Of a DNA stretch of 64,000 bases, positions 19,599 through 27,870 are shown piece after piece. The stretch's first letter is position 1. Every line of letters begins with the position of its first letter. The translations under genes and the position numbers were made by a program. This DNA comes from Methanolobus sp. WCC4 (GTDB lineage Archaea; Halobacteriota; Methanosarcinia; Methanosarcinales; Methanosarcinaceae), in NCBI RefSeq assembly GCF_038022665.1, contig NZ_CP150629.1, positions 1,718,480-1,782,479 on the forward strand, written 5' to 3'. The notes below the pieces were generated by a model, which was given only the letters and a program-made list of their open reading frames with translations, made no database searches and was not told the origin of the DNA.

Positions 19599-20809
19599 TG
19601 GCAGGCCTCCTTTTCTTTTTTTGTTTCTCCTTCTTCCTTCAATTTGAATACTGTCTCAAGGTCTTTGTCGCCTCTTCCTGAAATGTTGATGACTACAAGG
19701 TTTCCGAGTTCTCCTGTCTTTGCCATCTTCATTACATATGCTACAGCATGTGATGATTCAAGTGCAGGAATAATGCCTTCAAGGCGGCTTAGCTCATAGA
19801 ATGCTTCGAGTGCCTCTTCGTCATTTACGCTGCATGGTGTTATCCTGCCGATATCCGCAAGATGTGCCAGTTCCGGACCCACGCCTGAATAATCAAGGCC
19901 TGCAGAAACGGAACTTGATTCAAGTATCTGTCCGTACCTGTCCTGTAATATCATTGTGTGTGCACCCTGAAGTATGCCTTCTTCGCCAGCACAGAGTGAG
20001 GATGAGTGCAATGCTTCCTTTTCGGTTGTCTTCATCCCTTTGCCACCTGCTTCCACAGGGAAGAGCTTGACTTCCTTATCCTCGACGAAAGGATGGAATA
20101 TGCCCATTGCATTACTACCGCCACCTGCACAGGCGACAATAGAATCCGGATATCTTCCTTCCTTCTCTATGATCTGTTCCTTGACCTCCTTCCCAATCAC
20201 ACTCTGGAAGTCACGGACTATCATGGGGTATGGGTGTGGTCCTACAACAGAACCTATGAGGTAGTGAGTGTTCTCAACGTTGGTGACCCAGTCTCTCAGT
20301 GCTTCATTGATCGCATCTTTAAGGGTCCTTGAACCGGACTCGACCGCATTTACTTTTGAGCCCATGAGTTCCATTCTGTAGACGTTCATGTGCTGACGTT
20401 CCACATCCTTTGCTCCCATGTATACTTCGGAAATAAATCCCATATTGGCAGCAGCCATGGCAGTTGCTGTACCGTGTTGTCCCGCACCGGTCTCAGCAAT
20501 GAGGCGCTCTTTTCCCATGTATTTTGCCAGAAGTGCCTGTCCCAGGGTGTTGTTCAGTTTGTGGGCACCTCCGTGGACAAGGTCCTCTCTTTTAAGGTAG
20601 ATCTTAATTCCGTACTTCTTGCTCAGGTTCTTTGCAAAATAAAGTGGTGTCTCCCTTCCTGCGAATTCCTTCATGAAATAATCCAGTTCCTCAAGGAATT
20701 CCGGATCATTCTTGTATTTGTCGTAGGCTTCTTCAAGCTCTGTAAGTGCAGGCATCAGTACTTCAGGAACGAATTGCCCTCCGAACTTACCATACATCGA
20801 TCTTTTCAT
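19595..20809 (-). CDS. trpB: Tryptophan synthase beta chain
   Basis: A 404-residue PLP enzyme of the main TrpB1 type, condensing indole with serine. [17 protein letters not shown] near residue 80 contains the PLP lysine, [12 protein letters not shown] the substrate loop, and [11 protein letters not shown] the PLP phosphate-binding loop. The C-terminus is rich in Lys and Glu ([14 protein letters not shown]). It is followed by trpA with a four-base overlap and preceded by trpC with a 23-base gap that contains an AGGAGATGGAGGA-like ribosome binding site. Confidence 0.97.
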   Translation of the reverse strand: MKRSMYGKFGGQFVPEVLMPALTELEEAYDKYKNDPEFLEELDYFMKEFAGRETPLYFAKNLSKKYGIKIYLKREDLVHGGAHKLNNTLGQALLAKYMGKERLIAETGAGQHGTATAMAAANMGFISEVYMGAKDVERQHMNVYRMELMGSKVNAVESGSRTLKDAINEALRDWVTNVENTHYLIGSVVGPHPYPMIVRDFQSVIGKEVKEQIIEKEGRYPDSIVACAGGGSNAMGIFHPFVEDKEVKLFPVEAGGKGMKTTEKEALHSSSLCAGEEGILQGAHTMILQDRYGQILESSSVSAGLDYSGVGPELAHLADIGRITPCSVNDEEALEAFYELSRLEGIIPALESSHAVAYVMKMAKTGELGNLVVINISGRGDKDLETVFKLKEEGETKKEKEACQ

Positions 20810-20832
20810 TATCTTCCTCCATCTCCTTAGTA

Positions 20833-21627
20833 TTATAATTGGTCAAGCGCATCAACCAGTTCTTTTGTCTTGGCGTATATCTCTCCGCTCTTGATTATCG
20901 AGGTGCCTACAAGCACAGCATCAGCACCTGCTTCTATCACCTTTCTTATATCATCTGTAGTATGCATACCACTTTCACTTATTATAATGTGTTCTGTTCC
21001 ATTATCATTGTCGAACTGTTTTATTCCTGGTATGAGTTCAATTGTGGTGTCAAGGTCTATCTCCAGAGTGCTGAGGTCCCTGTTATTGATACCTATCAGT
21101 CTTGCTTTTGTTACAAGGGCTTTTTCAAGTTCCTCTTTGTTGTGTACCTCAACAAGTGGTTCGAATCCTTTTGATATGGCCAGCTCTACCATTTCCTCAA
21201 GCCCCGTTCCAAGTATTCCGGCTATCAGTAAGATGAGGTCACTTTCGACTTCTTCGAACTGCAGTCTGTCAATGATGAAATCCTTGCGTAGTACGGGTAT
21301 AGAAATATTGTTCCTTGCAGCTTTCAGGTTATCTGTTGATCCATGGAAGAACTCTGGTTCAGTAAGTACGGATATTGCAATTGCACCTGCTCTCTCCATT
21401 TCACTTGCTATCATTGCAGCATCTTCAGGTGATATGTCCCTTAACTTCTTCCCCGGAGATGCCGGTTTAACCTCGGAGATAACAGCAACTTTGTTCCGGG
21501 ACCTTTTTGCCTTAATTGCAGCGAAGATGTCTCTTTTCTCAGTCTTTCTTTTCAGAGTGATCCCTGCCGGTATTTGCAGGACTCTCTTTTCAGTGGAATT
21601 GACTATATTATTTATAACTGAATGCAT
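20833..21627 (-). CDS. trpC: Indole-3-glycerol phosphate synthase
   Basis: A 264-residue TIM-barrel enzyme that closes CdRP to indole glycerol phosphate. [10 protein letters not shown] near residue 51, VLRKDFIID near 110 (catalytic Lys), [13 protein letters not shown] near 176, SESGM near 214 and DAVLVGTSI near 236 are the signature blocks. It is the first gene of trpCBA. The trpD, E, F and G genes are not in the window. A TRP-box promoter lies just upstream. Confidence 0.96.
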   Translation of the reverse strand: MHSVINNIVNSTEKRVLQIPAGITLKRKTEKRDIFAAIKAKRSRNKVAVISEVKPASPGKKLRDISPEDAAMIASEMERAGAIAISVLTEPEFFHGSTDNLKAARNNISIPVLRKDFIIDRLQFEEVESDLILLIAGILGTGLEEMVELAISKGFEPLVEVHNKEELEKALVTKARLIGINNRDLSTLEIDLDTTIELIPGIKQFDNDNGTEHIIISESGMHTTDDIRKVIEAGADAVLVGTSIIKSGEIYAKTKELVDALDQL

Positions 21628-21651
21628 TTAATAACCACGTATGTTCTGTAA

Positions 21652-21691
21652 TGTACAAAAATGTACATAAATGTCAATGTATTTAAAAATA
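21652..21691 (-). promoter_or_regulatory. trpCBA promoter with tandem TGTACA boxes
   Basis: Two exact TGTACA palindromes lie at 21652-21657 and 21662-21667, ten bases apart start to start, or one helical turn. On the minus strand a TATA box, TATTTTTAAATA, lies at 21680-21691. An archaeal start site about 26 bases downstream of its centre would fall near 21659, between the boxes. TGTACA is the recognised TRP-box core of the TrpY repressor in Methanothermobacter, so repression by a TrpY-like protein in the presence of tryptophan is likely. No trpY gene is present in the window. Confidence 0.7.
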
Positions 21692-21727
21692 TCGGTGTGG
21701 TCCGGAGTGCTGCATATTTCGTTCCAC

Positions 21728-22555
21728 TCAGGACAAAGGCCTGAGTTCAAGATCAGGATCTTCACTCCTGTCCTTCAAAAATAGATCTATGTTATGGTCT
21801 ATGGTCTCAAGGTGGAGTCCTTTCATCTGTCCCTGGATGCCCAGTCTTTCCTGCACTGTGGTTGGTGGGAAGTAAGCAAGATATGCGAGTACCGTACCTA
21901 TGAGAACGAACAGTCGTGCAAACATCTGCATTGCATCCACTATTGCTATCATGTCTGTAAGCATGAAATCAAAGACAAAAGATATTGCTACAAGTGGAAG
22001 TGCGGTTCTGTAGCGTATCCTCTTTGGCATTCTTTGAAGGAATATGAGCAACAAAAGACCAAGTATCATTGAAGTGGGTATGACAAAGAGTCCCATAAGG
22101 TACAGGTTTATGGCAGCATCACTATTGATCATAAAGATGGATCCCCACTCTGTAACTATGGGTCCTACTATCCCGCTACTGTAAAGGAATGCAAGATATA
22201 GTCCTCCTACAAAAGTGAACACCAGTGAAGTATATTCTCCTATCTTCGTGCTTCCTGTGATCACATAGATTATAAAGAATACCAGTGGTACGGAAATAAA
22301 GGCAAATGGGACTGCTGCGATGAAGTATAATATAGCATCCATTTCCTGGTTACCTGAATAGGCGGCAAACATCCTGATCGTTGTAGGCAGGTAGGTCATG
22401 GCTACAATTATCCAGAAAACAATAAGTGAAAAAAGAGCAGGTCTGCTATTCTCTTTGTATCGATCCTTATTTCTGGATAGTACCCAGGCAAATGCTAGGG
22501 ATGATAGTGTGATTGCGAAACATATTGTGCCATTTAACAGGAGTCCTGGATTCAT
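21728..22555 (-). CDS. Seven-helix membrane protein, archaellin-linked paralogue 1
   Basis: A 275-residue integral membrane protein with about seven helices starting at residue 5, and a charged cytoplasmic tail of about 45 residues. The strongest blocks are YLPTTIRM near 57, SVPLVFFIIYVI near 95, SIFMINSDAAINLYLMGLFVIPTSMI near 142, and QRMPKRIRYRTALPLVAISFVFDFMLTDM near 175-203. I do not recognise the family. It is clearly paralogous to 25201-26001, and both copies are divergent from an archaellin gene, which implies a link with the archaellum. The tail differs between copies. Confidence 0.85.
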   Translation of the reverse strand: MNPGLLLNGTICFAITLSSLAFAWVLSRNKDRYKENSRPALFSLIVFWIIVAMTYLPTTIRMFAAYSGNQEMDAILYFIAAVPFAFISVPLVFFIIYVITGSTKIGEYTSLVFTFVGGLYLAFLYSSGIVGPIVTEWGSIFMINSDAAINLYLMGLFVIPTSMILGLLLLIFLQRMPKRIRYRTALPLVAISFVFDFMLTDMIAIVDAMQMFARLFVLIGTVLAYLAYFPPTTVQERLGIQGQMKGLHLETIDHNIDLFLKDRSEDPDLELRPLS

Positions 22556-22625
22556 CTATGTCCTTTTATCCTATTAGATCTATTTTATTTATATATTTTC
22601 ATTGTGTATTTGTTACTTGTTTGTT

Positions 22626-22658
22626 GTTTGACATTTCCAACCAAATGGTATATATATT
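22626..22658 (+). promoter_or_regulatory. Archaellin promoter, copy 1
   Basis: The element GTTTGACATTTCCAACCAA (22626-22644) directly precedes a TATA box (GGTATATATATT, 22647-22658). The same arrangement with one base change recurs before the third archaellin gene (26080-26111). Predicted initiation is near 22680, giving a leader of about 40 bases with a GAGGAGGA ribosome binding site. Confidence 0.65.
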
Positions 22659-22718
22659 ATTCATTACTATAATAGTAATATATCCAAAAATAGTAGGATA
22701 TAACGAGGAGGATCGTAC

Positions 22719-23525
22719 ATGAAAGCAAACAAAGTATTACACATGAAAAAAGACACCAGAGCTCAGGTGGGTATTGGTACTCTTATCATATTCATCGCAA
22801 TGGTTCTAGTCGCAGCAGTCGCTGCTGCCGTATTGATTCAGACTTCCGGTACCCTTCAGCAGAAGGCACAATCCACCGGTAAGCAGGCAACTCAGGAAGT
22901 TTCATCCAACCTGATGGTCAAGACCATCGAAGGTGTCCGTGCTAAGAACTCATCAACAGAGATGTCTGACACAGTTGACCTTCTTAAGCTCAAAGTAGGC
23001 CTTAATGTCGGCAGTTCTCCTGTAGATGTCAATCAGGTAGTTGTTTCTATTACTGATGGTACAACAGCAAACAACCTTGTTTATGCAGGTAACACAAAAT
23101 CCTATGCATCAGCTGGTGCTTCAAATGGAAGTATGGGTTACTTTGGAGACAGTGCATCAGATAATCTGGTGACTCTTTTGACAAACCAGACAACAATTGT
23201 TAGTGATACACTCGTAAACTCTCAGAAATATTATACAGTTGAGAAGATACGTGATGAAGATGCATCTTTCTCTCAGGCTAATCCTGTAATGAATACTGGT
23301 GATCTTATTACTTTGTATATTGCTACAACAGCAGACACAGCCGTAAATTATCAATCAGTAGGATCATCTAATGTTTCAGCAGGACTTGATGATTCCGGAC
23401 TTAATCTTGTTCCGAGGACAACAGTTAATATCGTCCTGACCCCTGAATCCGGTGCAGCAACCACTGCAGACTTCGTAGCTCCTTCATCCTATGGTGTAAA
23501 GGAGACTGTACAGCTATATCCATAA
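22719..23525 (+). CDS. arlB: Archaellin, copy 1
   Basis: A 268-residue archaellum filament subunit. A short basic leader ending in KKDTRA is followed by the class III processing site and the hydrophobic assembly helix QVGIGTLIIFIAMVLVAAV, then SGTLQQKAQSTGKQAT, which is typical of methanogen archaellins. The outer domain has several N-glycosylation sequons (NSS, NGS, NQT, NVS). The C-terminus ends in LYP, as in all four copies here. It differs from the copy at 26168-26974 at only about four residues. The ribosome binding site is GAGGAGGATC. A hairpin separates it from the second archaellin. Confidence 0.96.
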   Translation: MKANKVLHMKKDTRAQVGIGTLIIFIAMVLVAAVAAAVLIQTSGTLQQKAQSTGKQATQEVSSNLMVKTIEGVRAKNSSTEMSDTVDLLKLKVGLNVGSSPVDVNQVVVSITDGTTANNLVYAGNTKSYASAGASNGSMGYFGDSASDNLVTLLTNQTTIVSDTLVNSQKYYTVEKIRDEDASFSQANPVMNTGDLITLYIATTADTAVNYQSVGSSNVSAGLDDSGLNLVPRTTVNIVLTPESGAATTADFVAPSSYGVKETVQLYP

Positions 23526-23534
23526 TGAATCATT

Positions 23535-23558
23535 AATGTGCAATTCCATTTGCACATT
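23535..23558 (+). promoter_or_regulatory. Intercistronic hairpin between archaellins 1 and 2
   Basis: AATGTGCAA and TTGCACATT form a perfect nine-base-pair stem with the loop TTCCAT, followed by a short T-run. It lies ten bases past the first archaellin stop. An equivalent stem with different sequence lies at the same place in the second cassette, so it is probably a partial terminator or RNA-stability element setting the expression ratio. Confidence 0.6.
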
Positions 23559-23576
23559 TTTAAGAGGTGTTAATAT

Positions 23577-24359
23577 ATGAAAGCAAACAAAACTTCATTC
23601 AATATGGATACAAAAGCTCAGGTTGGTATCGGTACCCTTATTATTTTCATTGCAATGGTACTTGTTGCTGCTGTTGCTGCAGCGGTTCTTATACAGACTT
23701 CAGGAACACTTCAGCAGAAGGCACAGTCAACTGGTAAACAGGCAACCCAGGAAGTATCTTCCAATCTGATGGTAAAGTCGATAGAAGGTGTAAGGGCCAA
23801 AGATAATGCTACAAGTATGGCTGACAATGTTTCCCTTCTTAAGATGAAGGTTGGCCTTAATGTAGGTAGTTCTCCTGTAGATATGAATCAGGTGGTAATC
23901 TCCATTACTGATGGTACTACTACTAATAACCTGATCTATGCAAACAATGAACAGACCTATAGTTCTGCAATGGCGAACTTTAGTAGTAGCAATAATGCAT
24001 CAGCAAATCTGGATGAGCTTTTAACGGATACTCAGTCTACTCCTGGGGATAATGCAAAATATTTCTTTACTGTAGAGAAGATCCGTGATGAAGATGGTTC
24101 ATTCACGCAGGGCGAACCTGTTATGAACACTGGGGATCTTATTATCATCTATATATCTACTGTGACAACAGGTGATACTGCATATGATCTGGTAGGCTCT
24201 TTGGATGTCAGTGCTGCTATGAAGGAGACTGGTCTTTTAATAAGCCCAAGGACCTCTGTAAGTCTGGTGCTCACTCCAGAGGCTGGAGCAGCAACAAGTG
24301 CAGACTTTGTCACTCCATCTTCCTATGGAACAGTGGAAACAATACAGCTCTATCCATAA
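23577..24359 (+). CDS. arlB: Archaellin, copy 2
   Basis: A 260-residue archaellin with the same processing site (DTKAQVGIGTL), assembly helix and SGTLQQKAQ segment as its neighbour. The outer domain diverges between about residues 105 and 215, with NFSSSNNAS sequons. It ends ETIQLYP. It is the second gene of an archaellin pair and probably a minor or region-specific filament subunit. AGAGGTG precedes the ATG. A strong terminator overlaps its stop codon. Confidence 0.95.
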   Translation: MKANKTSFNMDTKAQVGIGTLIIFIAMVLVAAVAAAVLIQTSGTLQQKAQSTGKQATQEVSSNLMVKSIEGVRAKDNATSMADNVSLLKMKVGLNVGSSPVDMNQVVISITDGTTTNNLIYANNEQTYSSAMANFSSSNNASANLDELLTDTQSTPGDNAKYFFTVEKIRDEDGSFTQGEPVMNTGDLIIIYISTVTTGDTAYDLVGSLDVSAAMKETGLLISPRTSVSLVLTPEAGAATSADFVTPSSYGTVETIQLYP

Positions 24360-24386
24360 GGTGATTGATTCACCTTATCTTTTTTA
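24358..24386 (+). terminator. Terminator overlapping the stop of archaellin 2
   Basis: AAGGTGA (24358-24364) pairs with TCACCTT (24370-24376) over a five-base loop and is followed by ATCTTTTTT. The stem begins within the stop codon of archaellin 2. It closes the first cassette. Confidence 0.7.
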
Positions 24387-24845
24387 TTTATTCTGTGACT
24401 TTTTGTTCTATTCTAACTAATGCCACATCTTTTCATATATTGACCATTATAGTGTTGGTCATTGCTTACTTCAAAGCCAAACTTCCAATTGTTTACTGCT
24501 TTGTATTTTTGTGAAGTTTAAAAGTGGATTTGTCCTATAACATTCCTGCTACTGATCATTTCTCTTTAGGGGGCAGGGTATTATTCACTCAGAAATGTTA
24601 GTTATTACTTCGATAAGAGTTATCGTTCACCAATATGTTGTTTCGAGTAAGTATTTCTTCCAATGGCCTAATAAACTCTCTGAAACGTGACTGGCTATAT
24701 TGTTGCAGTCTAAAGATGTCTGGTTTATGCAGTTATTTCAGTGATGCCTCTTCTGGTTATCTTTCTTAGCACTTTAAAAAGGATATGTGTAGGGGGTAGT
24801 CTCACATATTGTGGGAAGTGAATGCTGGGTATAAAATAGGATTAT
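24387..24845. other. Non-coding spacer between archaellin cassettes
   Basis: No start-to-stop frame of note. On the minus strand a 44-codon open stretch (24598-24732) lacks a usable start and could be a gene remnant or chance. No terminal repeats were seen that would mark a mobile element. It is the junction between the two cassettes. Confidence 0.5.
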
Positions 24846-25208
24846 CTATGGCATTCTTTCGATAATCTCATCCATTCTCTTTGTCTTTTTATAGAATGCA
24901 TTGCTGTCCTTGAGGAAATTATATGCGGTCACTCCTTTGTCTGTGATAGCATATCCGCCTCGTTTGACCTTCTCTACAAGTCCTTCAAGCTGGAACACTG
25001 TTTTCATTTTGCTGCCAATGCTTCCTTTGTCAGCAAACTGGTCAGTGTACTTCCTGATCTCTGAGAATTCTGTGATCTTTCCTTCATTCTTCCCAAGTAC
25101 TCTCAGTATGATCCTGTATTGCATATCTCCTGGTCCCTGGTGTATTCCCAGGGATTGGTAGAACTCAGCAACCTTTTGCTCGTACTCTACATCAATATCT
25201 TCAGACAT
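24846..25208 (-). CDS. Winged-helix protein coupled to the seven-helix gene
   Basis: About 120 residues starting MSEDIDVEYEQ at 25208, overlapping the upstream seven-helix gene stop by eight bases. Residues 30-100 read as a winged helix-turn-helix: MQYRIILRVLGKNEGKI, SIGSKMKTVFQLEGLVEKVKR as recognition region, and GGYAITDKGVTAYNFL as wing and last helix. It may be a DNA-binding regulator or a cytoplasmic adaptor of the membrane protein. The first cassette lacks an equivalent gene, since trpC lies there instead. Confidence 0.75.
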   Translation of the reverse strand: MSEDIDVEYEQKVAEFYQSLGIHQGPGDMQYRIILRVLGKNEGKITEFSEIRKYTDQFADKGSIGSKMKTVFQLEGLVEKVKRGGYAITDKGVTAYNFLKDSNAFYKKTKRMDEIIERMP

Positions 25209-26001
25209 CGATATCATCCTCACTCTCGATATCGTCATCGATGTCATCTTCAAGTTCATATAATTCGTAAGAGTATTTTTTTATCCCCAATTTTTCCTGA
25301 AGGGTCAATGGTGGGAAGTAAGCAAGGAATGCCTGTACTGTCCCTATCAATACAAATATCCTTGCTGCAAGCTGCATGGCGTCCACCAGGGTTATCATGT
25401 CCGTGAGCATGAAATCAAAAACAAAGGAGATTGCTACAAGTGGTAATGCGGTTCTGTATCTCAATCGTTTAGGCATGCGTTGAAGGAATATGAGGAATAG
25501 GAGTCCTATTATCATTGCTGTAGGTATGACAAAGAGTCCTATCAGGTAGATATTAATTGCAACATCACTATTGATCATGAATATTGATGAGAATGTCGAT
25601 ACTTCCGGCCCTATCACTCCCTGTGTGTAAAGAAACACAAGGTATGAAACACCGAAGAGAACAAAGAGCATTGATGTATATGCGCTTATCTTTTTGTCGC
25701 CTACGATAACATACATTATAAAGAATACAAGTGGCACTGTCACAAATGAGAATGGTATGATAGAGAGGTTATACATCATAAAATCAAGTGTTGGCATATC
25801 CAAATATGCAGCGATCATTCTCACTGTTGTGGGGAGATATGTAAGCCCTACAAGTGACCATAGGATCACAAGTGCCCAGAGCGCAGGTTTACTTTTGTCT
25901 GAATGCTCATGCTCACTACGGGCAAGTACCCATGCAAAAGCAAATGATGATATTGTGATTGCAAAACATATGGTTGCATTCAGTAGTAATCCTGCTGTCA
26001 T
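25201..26001 (-). CDS. Seven-helix membrane protein, archaellin-linked paralogue 2
   Basis: A 266-residue paralogue of 21728-22555 with the same helix layout and the same blocks: TYLPTTVRM, VPLVFFIMYVI, SIFMINSDVAINIYLIGLFVIPTAMI, and QRMPKRLRYRTALPLVAISFVFDFMLTDM. The tail is much more acidic, ending DDIDDDIESEDDIDV. It is divergent from archaellin 3 and coupled to a winged-helix gene. The conserved helix interior suggests a receptor- or channel-like function, but no family is recognised. Confidence 0.85.
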   Translation of the reverse strand: MTAGLLLNATICFAITISSFAFAWVLARSEHEHSDKSKPALWALVILWSLVGLTYLPTTVRMIAAYLDMPTLDFMMYNLSIIPFSFVTVPLVFFIMYVIVGDKKISAYTSMLFVLFGVSYLVFLYTQGVIGPEVSTFSSIFMINSDVAINIYLIGLFVIPTAMIIGLLFLIFLQRMPKRLRYRTALPLVAISFVFDFMLTDMITLVDAMQLAARIFVLIGTVQAFLAYFPPLTLQEKLGIKKYSYELYELEDDIDDDIESEDDIDV

Positions 26002-26079
26002 CTAATCCCTCTCGTGCATATTTTATTTATACATTGTTAATATATAATACTTGCCGGTCTTTGGTTATCAAAGTTTGCT

Positions 26080-26111
26080 GTTTGATATTTCCAACCAATT
26101 ATTATATATAT
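26080..26111 (+). promoter_or_regulatory. Archaellin promoter, copy 2
   Basis: GTTTGATATTTCCAACCAA (26080-26098) precedes a TATA box (TTATATATAT, 26102-26111). It matches the upstream element of archaellin 1 at 18 of 19 positions, while most of the flanking DNA differs. That conservation suggests a regulator or extended BRE site. Confidence 0.65.
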
Positions 26112-26167
26112 CAGCACATGTTATATAAAAACATCCATATAATTTGGATTTTATAGGAGGATCTTAC

Positions 26168-26974
26168 ATGAAAGCAAACAAAGTCCTACATATGAAAAAA
26201 GACACCACGGCTCAGGTGGGTATTGGTACCCTTATCATATTCATCGCCATGGTTCTTGTTGCAGCAGTCGCTGCTGCCGTATTGATTCAGACTTCCGGTA
26301 CACTTCAGCAGAAGGCTCAGTCCACAGGTAAGCAGGCAACTCAGGAAGTATCATCCAACCTGATGGTAAAGACCATCGAAGGTGTCCGTGCTAAGAACTC
26401 ATCAACAGAGATGTCTGACACAGTTGACCTTCTTAAGCTTAAAGTTGGCCTTAATGTTGGCAGTTCTCCTGTAGATGTCAATCAGGTAGTTGTTTCTATT
26501 ACTGATGGTACAACTGCAAACAACCTCGTTTATGCAGGCAACACTAAATCCTATGCATCAGCTGGTGCTTCAAATGGAAGCATGGGTTACTTTGGAGACA
26601 GTGCAGCAGATAATCTGGTGACTCTTTTGACAAACCAGACTACAATTGTTACTGATACACTCACAAACTCTCAGAAATACTATACAGTAGAGAAGATACG
26701 TGATGAAGATGCCTCATTCTCTCAGGCTAATCCTGTTATGAACACTGGTGACCTTATTACATTGTATATTGCTACAACAGCCGATACAGCTGTAAATTAT
26801 CAGTCAGTAGGATCGTCCAACGTTTCTGCAGGACTTGATGATTCCGGACTTAATCTTGTTCCAAGGACAACAGTCAATATTGTCCTGACCCCAGAATCAG
26901 GTGCAGCAACAACAGCAGACTTCGTAGCTCCTTCATCTTATGGTGTAAAGGAGACCGTACAGCTATATCCATAA
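26168..26974 (+). CDS. arlB: Archaellin, copy 3 (near-identical to copy 1)
   Basis: A 268-residue archaellin almost identical to the product of 22719-23525; the visible changes are R to T, S to A, S to T and V to T. Many codons differ synonymously, so the protein is conserved although the DNA has diverged. The start at 26168 follows AGGAGGATCTTAC; the frame extending to 26144 is not used. It carries the same leader, assembly helix and glycosylation sequons. It is first of the second archaellin pair. Confidence 0.96.
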   Translation: MKANKVLHMKKDTTAQVGIGTLIIFIAMVLVAAVAAAVLIQTSGTLQQKAQSTGKQATQEVSSNLMVKTIEGVRAKNSSTEMSDTVDLLKLKVGLNVGSSPVDVNQVVVSITDGTTANNLVYAGNTKSYASAGASNGSMGYFGDSAADNLVTLLTNQTTIVTDTLTNSQKYYTVEKIRDEDASFSQANPVMNTGDLITLYIATTADTAVNYQSVGSSNVSAGLDDSGLNLVPRTTVNIVLTPESGAATTADFVAPSSYGVKETVQLYP

Positions 26975-26983
26975 GCATATCAT

Positions 26984-27003
26984 TGATGTGCTTTTGCACA
27001 TCA
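26984..27003 (+). promoter_or_regulatory. Intercistronic hairpin between archaellins 3 and 4
   Basis: TGATGTGC and GCACATCA form a perfect eight-base-pair stem closed by a TTTT loop. It occupies the position of the 23535-23558 hairpin in the first cassette and shares the ATGTGC/GCACAT core. Confidence 0.6.
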
Positions 27004-27026
27004 TTTGATATCTTCAGGAGATCTAT

Positions 27027-27806
27027 ATGATGTCTGTTCCTGATATCTTTTCAAAGAATGATGTAGCTCAGGTCGGCATAGGTACTCTTATCATATTCAT
27101 TGCCATGGTGCTGATCGCAGCAGTGGCGGCCTCTGTACTGATACAGACTTCCGGTACGCTTCAGCAGCAGGCACAATCCACAGGTAAACAGGCAACTCAG
27201 GAAGTTTCCTCAAACCTTGTGGTAAAAAGCATTGAAGGTGTTCGTGGAAAGACTTCGGGCAACCTTTCAGGCAACGTGTCCTTGCTAAAGATCAAAGTGG
27301 GCTTGAATGTTGGTAGTTCTGCGGTCGACCTGAATCAACTTGTTATCAGTATCACTGATGGGGTCAATACCAATGATCTTCTATACGGGTATAATGATAA
27401 GACCTATGGTAGTGCTATGGACAATTTCTCATCGTCCGCTTCCTATGATGTGAATCTCGCCTATCTCCTGAATGGTACTCAAAGTGATCCCGGGACAAAT
27501 GGCCAGTATTTCTTTACAGTTCAGAAGATACGTGATGAAGATGGTTCATTCTCTCAGGGCAATCCTATTATGACTACCGGTGACCTGGTGACTATCTATG
27601 TATCTGCTGTTTCAGATGGGGATCTTTCCTACAATGAGATCAATGGGATAAGTGTCAGTGGAGAGCAAAAGGATTCTAATCTGGATATAGGAACGCGTGC
27701 GACTGTTAGTATGGTCCTGACACCTGAAGCCGGGGCTACTACAATTGCAGAATTTGTAACACCATCATCATTTGGTACAAAGGAAACGATCGCATTATAT
27801 CCATGA
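27027..27806 (+). CDS. arlB: Archaellin, copy 4
   Basis: A 259-residue archaellin with a shorter, different leader (MMSVPDIFSKNDVAQ) before the assembly helix VGIGTLIIFIAMVLIAAV. It aligns along its whole length with archaellin 2 (YGSAMDNFSSS, LLNGTQSDPGTNGQYFFTV) and is the more diverged of the second pair. It ends ETIALYP. AGGAG precedes the ATG. A T-rich tract after the stop (GTTTTTTATTCTTTT) is a likely terminator. Confidence 0.95.
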   Translation: MMSVPDIFSKNDVAQVGIGTLIIFIAMVLIAAVAASVLIQTSGTLQQQAQSTGKQATQEVSSNLVVKSIEGVRGKTSGNLSGNVSLLKIKVGLNVGSSAVDLNQLVISITDGVNTNDLLYGYNDKTYGSAMDNFSSSASYDVNLAYLLNGTQSDPGTNGQYFFTVQKIRDEDGSFSQGNPIMTTGDLVTIYVSAVSDGDLSYNEINGISVSGEQKDSNLDIGTRATVSMVLTPEAGATTIAEFVTPSSFGTKETIALYP

Positions 27807-27870
27807 TGCGGTTGTTTTTTATTCTTTTATTTCTTATTTGTTTCTTACTTATTTCGCATGAGGGAATTAG

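Larger units (their letters stand above)
21728..27806. repeat. Duplicated cassette: seven-helix gene plus two archaellins
   Basis: The block 21728-24359 (membrane gene, divergent promoter, archaellin, hairpin, archaellin, terminator) has the same gene order as 25201-27806. The paralogous pairs, the promoter element and the hairpin position all correspond. Only the second block has a winged-helix gene (24846-25208). The first archaellins of each pair are far more alike than the membrane genes or the second archaellins, which suggests an old duplication with later homogenisation. Confidence 0.8.

Noticed and set aside
21150-21165. GGTTCGAATCC resembling a tRNA T-loop
   Set aside because: It lies inside trpC on the coding complement and no cloverleaf can be built around it.
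24598-24732. Transposase remnant in the archaellin spacer
   Set aside because: Only a 44-codon open stretch without start, terminal repeats or a recognisable motif.
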